A stretch of 64,000 bases of DNA from contig NW_024468913.1 in NCBI RefSeq assembly GCF_011745365.1, forward strand, positions 1,240,001-1,304,000, given 5' to 3'. A program made the translations under genes and the position numbers. The stretch is from Cryphonectria parasitica EP155. Taxonomy: Eukaryota; Ascomycota; Sordariomycetes; Diaporthales; Cryphonectriaceae. Under the pieces are notes generated by a model. That model saw only the letters and a program-made list of their open reading frames with translations, was not told the DNA's origin and ran no database searches. This document shows positions 56,824 to 64,000 of the stretch, in pieces (position 1 is the first letter of the stretch; every line of letters starts with the position of its first letter).

Positions 56824-59699
56824 ATGTCCTCCTTTCTAAGAAATGACCAGTATTCTCTTGTTCGCAACAAGACGGCGCCACGCTCCAGGGGTAATAGCGC
56901 CGCCGGCCAGTGCTTAGGTGCCGCTGGGGTCTCCTCACCAGCGCCTACAGCACACATGCATCATCCACCTGAGGCAAGACCAGGAGTAGTAGGACCAGGA
57001 GCAGGAACAACAGCACCAGCTTCAGTAGGACCAGGCACAATACTGCCCAACCCGACTAGAGGCCCGCAGGGACCACCACCACATCCACTTTCGCCCGCCG
57101 CCCGCAGCTCTGGATTTGGAGTTGGGCATCCACCACGACATCGACCAGACTTCAACTCCTCACCAGCCACCTCGTCCACGGCAGAGAATACTCGGCGTCT
57201 GCCACCAGTGTCTGGCACTGGCACTGGCACTGGCATCGGTCTCAGCAGTGGCATCAACTTTTCAGGCCAGCGACTACCATCCTCTGCTGCCGTGTCGTTG
57301 TGGTTTCCTTATCATCAGCAGAACCAAGACAACAACAACCGGGCGGGGCTCTCTTCTTCCTCTTCCACCTCTCCCTCGTCTTCGCGAGCCCAAGCTCCTC
57401 AGGTTTCACTCCCCTACCGCACAGCCACGAAGGCCTCCTCTTCCGACCAGTCCTCCTCGACGCACGCCTCCCGTCAGCAAGATCCTCGCGCCACAGCGCA
57501 TCCTCATGCTCTTGTGCCAGGACTAAGATCACACGCAGGCGCAGGTACGACAAACTTGGATACAGGTCCAGTGTCGGTTCTCGGCTCCAAGCCCATCTTC
57601 GATCTGCCCTCCATACCCACGTCCACCGACGATTTCGCCTCGATTCCCTATCTCCATCCTGAATCCAGCTCGACCTCACCTCCCTCCTTCCCTTCCTCCA
57701 CTGTCAAGGACACAATGAGCCAGCCACCGCAACAACAACAGCAGTACGCTGGCCCCCCTCAGCGGCGAACTGCCGGCTATGGCGACGAGCCACCGCAGCA
57801 ACACATGCAGGGCTCGAACCAATACCAGCAGCATGGTCCTCTGTCCCCGCGCGACTACCCAACATCCAGTGGCGGCCCTCACATCACGTTGGAGCAGGCA
57901 CCGGGCGGCGGGTCATCGTCATACCAGAATACCCCTGCATCGTACACGAGCGGCTCTGCTGTTCCCAGTGTCCTTCAGCCTGGTGGCCCTCTATCGAGAC
58001 CAGCAGCCCTAGGTGCCAACACCACCCCTTCGTTATTGCAGGGAACACCATCTCAACAGCAAGACTACCAGAGCCCAAACAGACCGTCTCTGAGTCTGTC
58101 GCATAGCTACTCCCGCTCGAGCCCAGCTGCAGCTTTCGATGGTTCCAACCCTGGCTTCTCCCCTTACACCCCAACTACACCGAGCGGTGCCGGTCCCAGC
58201 TCTGCGCAGTTCATGTCACCGACTGAGCGAAACTACAATGCTCCAGGCTCGCAGAGAAACATATCACACACGCCCCTGGGCCTGGCAGATATCAGACCCC
58301 GCGCGGACTCGAGCTTGTCAGATGGTATGCCCAGCGGCGTGGACTTCCCCACGCAGAACGCGCCCCCTGGGACCAGCAACTACATGGCACCATGGACATC
58401 CTACGCCTTCGACTGGTGCAAGTGGGCACCCCAGGGCAATGGTGCTGGCAAGGTGGCGATTGGGAGCTACTTGGAAGACGGCCACAATTTCGTAAGTCTT
58501 GGGCTCCCTCAAAAAAGGAAACACTGCCATTTGATGCTTGGTGCTGAACAAGGTTCTGATATGCTGCTCGCAGATTCAAATTCTTGATACCCAAATCGTT
58601 CCTACCCCCTCCGATGTGTACAACAACCATGGTGGCTCGAAATGGAGCATGGACTTCACCAAGATCGCCGAGGCCACACACTCCTACCCCGTGACGCGAC
58701 TGCTGTGGGAGCCGCCCTCTACCACTAAGCAGTCGACTGATCTGCTCGCCACTTCTGGCGACCATCTGAGGCTTTGGTCCCTTCCTTCTGAGACATCGGC
58801 GACTCCCGGCAACTCTATAACAGGCCGTAACCGAGAAGTGGCCACTACCAAGCTTACGCCACTGGCACTCTTGTCCAACTCGAAGACGCCCGATCATACC
58901 GCGCCCTTGACGTCGCTGGATTGGAACACAGTCTCCCCCAGCCTGATCATCACTTCCAGCATCGATACGACCTGTACGATCTGGGACATTCCTTCTCTGA
59001 CGGCCAAGACTCAGCTCATCGCACACGATAAAGAAGTGTACGATGTGCGGTTCTGTGCGAATAGTATTGATGTCTTTGTCAGTTGTGGCCAAGACGGCAG
59101 CGTCCGTATGTTCGACCTGAGAAGCTTAGAGCATAGCACTATCATATACGAACCAACGGGCAAAGAAGACAGAGGTAAGTCTCGCGATCCTGAGTGCGCA
59201 GTGTGGCCTGGCATGCAAAGCTGACACCCAACAAGTCGATCCAAACGGTGGGAAGATCAGTCCAACTCTGGCCCAGCAGACCATGTCCAATCCACCTCCA
59301 TTGTTGCGGTTGGCTACATCCCCGCATGATACGCAACTTCTCGCCACCTTTGCTCAAGACTCAAACGTCATCCGGATCCTCGACACCAGGCAGCCGGGCC
59401 AGGCACTGCTCGAGCTACGCGGTCATGGAGGCGCGGTCAACTGTGTAGAGTGGTCGCACACGCGGCGAGGTCAGCTTGCCTCGGGAGGCGATGACTGTCA
59501 GGTGTTGATCTGGGACCTCATGAACCAGCCACACTCCAACGGAAGTTCTCAAGGGGACAATGTCCGCAGTCCGGCCGCTAGTTGGCAGTGTGACTATGAA
59601 GTAGGCAATCTTGGGTGGGTGCCTCGACGACCAAACGACGAGGCCTCGGAGTGGCTGGGCGTGAGTGCTGGTCGTGGAATCTGGGGTGTTAGGATGTGA
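56824..59699 (+). CDS. WD40-repeat adaptor (DCAF7/WDR68-like)
   Basis: Exons 56824-58491, 58574-59174 and 59236-59699 with introns of 82 and 61 bp give 910 residues from the outer start. The C-terminal part is a WD40 propeller: APWTSYAFDWCKW, VAIGSYLEDGHN, LLATSGDHLRLWSLP, SLIITSSIDTTCTIWDIP, VFVSCGQDGSVRMFDLR, NVIRILDTR and LASGGDDCQVLIWDL, in the order and spacing of the DCAF7/WDR68/AN11 family. These are scaffolds for DYRK-type kinases and CUL4 ligases in other eukaryotes. The part before it is Pro/Ser/Gln-rich and disordered. The start is uncertain: an inner ATG at 57715 (MSQPPQ) would give 613 residues, and the stretch upstream of it could be leader. Confidence 0.85.
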
Positions 59700-60610
59700 T
59701 CTGATCTTGGGACGTCTCGCGACGATTGATTGACTACCATATCAAGTCTGAACACTGTTGGGACGAAGTGGAACAGGTCTGCAACCATTGGCCTAATTTT
59801 GCTCGAGACATGTCTGAAGGGAGGACAAGAAGAAAACGACAAAAAAGTTGGCATCTTCAAATGCGCATAGAATCTGTGGCTGATGGAGTGGTGACGCATT
59901 CTCAGCAGAATCGTGGAGACCCCTACGTCCAGATTTTCAGTGCGCTTCTTGTTTTGCATGGCGAGCCACGGCGTTTGATGCATCACGAGCGCACGATGAC
60001 GATATTAATATGAATACCTTTGCAAAGAAGGCTGACCTTGGGGGGACGGAGATGGTGGGTGAAACAGTCATTTTGGAGGAGCACTGCGATTTGAACTGCG
60101 GCGAGACGACAAATAGAAGGGCCGCTGCCTTGTTCGATGAAGGGGAAAAAATGTACGAGAAAAGATACCAATTAAACAATGCTAGTTTCCTACCCCATAC
60201 ATATTTCGCATTAACTCGATATTGTTATCTGGTTGATGCAATAACTTGCCATTGTCTAGCACTGCGCAAGCATATGCCCGTACTCTGAGTTCTCTACCGT
60301 CATAGACCCCTGCATACTTAGTCATCATCAGCCTAGCGCCGCAGACACCCCTGCCCCCTCTCAAAGAACCTCGCAGCAACGTGCCAGCCGCTAGCTTCTT
60401 AGGAAGCCCATCACTTACTTAGTTCACCTTCAACTCAGCACCAGCTTTCCTTTTCTTTTACCTTCCAACTCGCCTTCCACCCACCTTCCTTTCTTTTTCC
60501 TTACTCCCCTCTCTCTCATCTTGGAAACTACTCAAGGAACCCAAGAAACCTGCGCATCTCGTCGTTTCCCGCGGGTTTTGAACAAGTAACGTCCGCGGAA
60601 CGTCGACGAG
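59700..60610. other. Intergenic, SPT5 promoter and leader
   Basis: About 900 bases without a gene. From 60430 it is C/T-rich, typical for the leader of the next gene. Confidence 0.5.
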
Positions 60611-63600
60611 ATGTCTTCCCATCACTACGACTCCGAGTCGGAGGATGACAACTTCAACCCTGCGCCTGAGGTTGCCTCTGATGACGAGCGCGAGCGCCAG
60701 CGCCATCGAGATGACGACGAGCCCGAGTCTCCTGTGGAGTCTCGCAATGGCGGACACCGCCGCAGCAGCGTCAGCCGTGATGATGACGACGCGGGCTCGA
60801 CGAATGACCGCGAGGACCGCGACGGCACCGAGGACGATGAAGACGGCGATGAAGCTTCTCCCTCAAAGGCTCGCAAGTACGACAATGATGACGACGATGA
60901 AGACGAGGATGAGGATGAGGACGAGGATGACGAGGATGATATGCCGGTACGTAGACAAAAGAATATGCTTCCTCCCCCCCCCTCCTTACCTCTTCTTCAG
61001 CTGGCATCACTGGTAGCGGCTCATTTTGTGTGCCCTAAGCTGCGCCCAGCTTAGTTGGATTGGACTTGTTGTCGTGCACCGCATCTCCAAGCAGGCTTAC
61101 TTACACAAAAAACAATGTCTACAGTCCCGCAGCCGCAAGCGCAGAAAGAAGGACGCACGCAGCGCCTTCTTCGATATCGAAGCCGAGGTCGAGGATGAGG
61201 ACGAAGATGTTGAGGATGAGGAGGACAATAATGAGATAGGAGACTTCATTGACCCCTCGCACCCAGACGATCTCGCCGAGGCCGGTGATGTCGACGACCG
61301 ATACCACCGAGAGCTCGACCGCCGTAAACAGATGGAAGAGGAAGTCGGCGCTGAGGAGGTTGCAGAGCGATTGAAGCGGGACTACGGTCGCAAGAATGCC
61401 TATGGCGCTAGAGGTGGGCTGGGTGATACTACTGTCGTCCCCAAGCGCCTCCTGCTGCCCAGCGTTGATGACCCCTCCATCTGGGCAGTCAAGTGTAGGG
61501 AGGGCAAGGAGTTCGAGGTCGTCATGAACATCATGAAGAAGATTGAGGAGACCATTGGCACAGACAATGAACTTGGGATCATCTCTGCATTTGAGCGTAC
61601 TCAAGTGGGCGCTGGAATCGAGTCGATTGCCAAGGGCTACATTTACGTTGAGGCTTTGAAGAGGGAACCCGTGGAGAAGGCTCTCGACGGCGTACTTGAT
61701 GTCTACCCACGGACTAAAATGTTCCTCGTGGAGATCAAAGAGATGCCGGATCTCCTCCGCGTCCTGCCGCCTGTTAAGCTTGAGCCCGGCGCGTTCGTCC
61801 GCATCAGGCGGCCTAAGTTGTACGAAGGCGATTTGGCTGAGATCATCGAGGTTGAGGAGACGGGCTTGAACTGCCGTGTCAAAATGGTTCCGCGTATTGA
61901 CTACAATGCGGCACCACGAGGATTCGACAACAAGAGAAAACGTGGCTTCAATGTGCCGCGACCGCCTCCCAGATTGTTCAATGAGGTTGAGGCCAGAAAG
62001 CGAGCTCCCAGGGACCTCAGCGGCAGTACCAAAACCGGCACTTGGTATTTCAAGAACGACCAGTTTGACAATGGCTTCCTCATTAAGGAGTTCAAGCTGC
62101 AGAACCTCGACACGAAGAATGTCGTCCCGACCTTGGAGGAGATCGAGCGATTCAGTGTCACGGACAAGAATGAGGGCACTCAGAATCTTGACATGGCAGC
62201 TTTGGCCACCAGCTTGAAGGAAAGCAATGCCAGCATCGCGTACTTGCCCGGCGACACTATTGAGGTGTTCAAGGGCGAACAGAAGGGTCTCATAGGGAGA
62301 GTCACCAACGTCCAAGGCGAGATTGTCACCCTGCAAGCTGTCGATGGCGAGCTGTCTGGTCAGTCGATCGAGGTCCCTGCGAGGACTGTCCGGAAGCGGT
62401 TCAGAGTCGGTGATCACGTCAAGGTCACTGGTGGCAGCCGATACCAGGACGAGGTCGGTGTTGTCGTGTTCATCGAAGAGGACAAGGTCACCTTCGTCAC
62501 AGACGGGGAGAAATCCCACATCACAGTCTTTAGCAAGGACCTTCGAGAGGCTGATGACACTGGTGGTACCGGTACCTTGGGTCAGTACTCGATGCTGGAC
62601 CTGGTGCAGCTTGACGCGACTGCCGTAGGTGTCGTTGTCAAGGTGGACCGAGAGACCCTCACTGTTCTCGACCAGGATGGCAACACGAGACAAGTCAGGC
62701 CGACGCAGATTGCCAACATTATCCCCAAGAGAAAGCTGTTCGTCGCCGCCGATCGCAATGGCTCCGAGATCCGACACGACGATGTAGTCAAGGAGTATGG
62801 CGGCCAGCAGCGGCAGGGCAAGATTATTCACATACACCGATCCTGGGTCTGGTTGCACAACAACGAGTCCCGCGAGCACGCCGGTGTCTTTGTCACGAAA
62901 ACAAGCAATATCACAACCGTCGCTGCCAAGGGTGGCCGTGTCGCCTCTGCTGGGCCCGATCTGACCAAGATGAACCCCGACATCCAACGCAAAGGCGGCA
63001 GCAATGGCAGCATGGCACCTCCCCCCAAGCAGAACTTTGGTCGTGACCGATCTATCGGGCAGACTGTCACGATCAGGAAGGGTGGCTACAAGGGTTTGCT
63101 AGGAATCGTCAAGGATACCACGGATTTGCAGGCTCGTGTCGAGCTGCATACCAAGGGCAAAATCGTCACGGTGCCGAAGGCTGACTTGCTCTTCAAGGAC
63201 AAAGTCACAGGCCGGGTCATTGACATCAACGGCAGAGGCGGTGGCCAAGCCGGCCGTGGAGGCGGCTTTGGCTCGGGACGTGGAGGATATGATACTGGCT
63301 TCAGCAGTGGCAGTCGGACACCTCAAGTCTCGTCAGGCATGGGCGGTCGAACGCCTGCATGGGGTGGCACTGGAGGTCAGATTCTTTATTCCCTATCATC
63401 ATGTTGCTAATCCCTCACTAACTTTGACAATAGGTGGCCGGACACCGGCGTGGAGCGCAGGCAGTGGCGGACGCACTCCTGCCTGGGGTGGTGGCAACGA
63501 CGGTTCCCGCACTGTCAATCCTTATGACGGCAGTCGGACTGCATACGGCAATTACGGGTCTGCTGGCTCACGCACACCAGCCTGGTCGTCAGGTGCAAAG

Positions 63601-64000
63601 ACTCCAGCACCAGACGGCTTCTCTCTCGGCTCCAAGACCCCCGCGTATGGAGGCAGCGGCGGCGGTGACTCATCAGCCTGGGGGGCGGGGTCCAAGACAC
63701 CTGGATACGGCGTCTCAGCACCAACTCCAGGAGCGTCGGATCCCTGGTCGTCCGGCTACACCCCCGGTGCGATCGACGCGCCCACACCTGGAGCTGGCCT
63801 GGGTGCGCCAACGCCGGCAGCTCTCAACGCGCCGACGCCTGGTGCATACAATGCACCTACACCTGGCGCGCTCAATGCACCCACACCTGGAGCCTGGCAA
63901 GGTGGTTGGGGCGCTGACAGTGCGCCGACACCTGGCCTGACGACGGCACCCACGCCGGGAGCGAGCGGAGGGTACTACTCTGCTCCCACACCAGCTGGAT
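60611..64000 (+). CDS. SPT5: Transcription elongation factor SPT5 (3' end missing)
   Basis: Exons 60611-60946, 61125-63375 and 63434 onward; introns 178 and 58 bp; the gene leaves the window at the right edge. The N-terminus is very acidic (runs of Asp/Glu up to residue 112), followed by the basic KRRKKD. An NGN domain (about residues 220-315, [14 protein letters not shown]...[13 protein letters not shown]) binds SPT4. Several KOW domains follow ([60 protein letters not shown]). The C-terminal repeat region begins after a Gly-rich stretch with GGRTPAW-type repeats and passes into APTPGA-type repeats. DSIF (SPT4-SPT5) clamps RNA polymerase II, and its phosphorylated repeats recruit elongation and capping factors. 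Confidence 0.96.

Noticed and set aside
61119..62987. 622-codon open frame antisense to SPT5
   Set aside because: A shadow of strongly biased codon use in SPT5. The antisense product has no domain and the sense strand is certain.
1..64000. CRISPR arrays, bacterial operons, prophage or insertion sequences
   Set aside because: Spliceosomal introns and fungal families throughout. No spaced direct-repeat array and no transposase or reverse-transcriptase domain was seen.

Overview
This 64 kb window is chromosomal DNA of a filamentous ascomycete, most likely a sordariomycete. The evidence is gene structure and gene content. Introns are short (58-178 bp), with GTRAGT-type donors and CTNAC-like branch points. 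Intergenic spaces are long and pyrimidine-rich. Protein families are typically fungal: a BBE-type oxidase, an AA9 polysaccharide monooxygenase, fungal A1 proteases, a fungal transcription-factor-like protein and small secreted cysteine-rich proteins. The secreted set (two aspartic proteases, one AA9 enzyme, three small cysteine-rich proteins) suggests a plant-associated or saprotrophic life style; that last step is inference.

Layout. 1-4 kb: 3' end of a membrane-anchored aspartic protease, a 125-aa secreted protein and a Rossmann-fold reductase. 5-11.5 kb: a four-TM membrane protein, a GDP-mannose transporter and a transcription-factor-like protein. 12.9-18.1 kb: an FMN quinone reductase, a degenerate tRNA-Ile, a decayed BBE-oxidase copy and a frameshifted FAD oxidoreductase. 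20.3-26.3 kb: MsrA, a mitochondrial Bax-inhibitor-like protein, a three-exon secreted protein that only becomes visible after splicing, and a 94-aa secreted peptide precursor. 26.3-31.9 kb: 5.6 kb without a gene. 31.9-38.5 kb: a protein fusing two cyclic-nucleotide-binding domains to an F-box and leucine-rich repeats, then a secreted aspartic protease. 40.3-51.8 kb: a possible small metabolic group (BBE-type oxidase, amino-acid/GABA permease, class III aminotransferase, family 1 glycosyltransferase). 53.4-64 kb: AA9 enzyme, CoA-pathway adenylyltransferase, WD40 adaptor and the elongation factor SPT5, which runs off the window.

How the genes may work together. The 40-52 kb group could import an amino compound, deaminate it and oxidise or glycosylate a product. 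GATA-type sites near the permease and the aminotransferase fit nitrogen control. This is inference from neighbourhood only. The other genes are housekeeping (GMT, MsrA, CAB4, SPT5, WD40) or independent secreted functions. Splice sites were chosen by eye from donor and acceptor consensus and reading-frame continuity, and no homology search was run.
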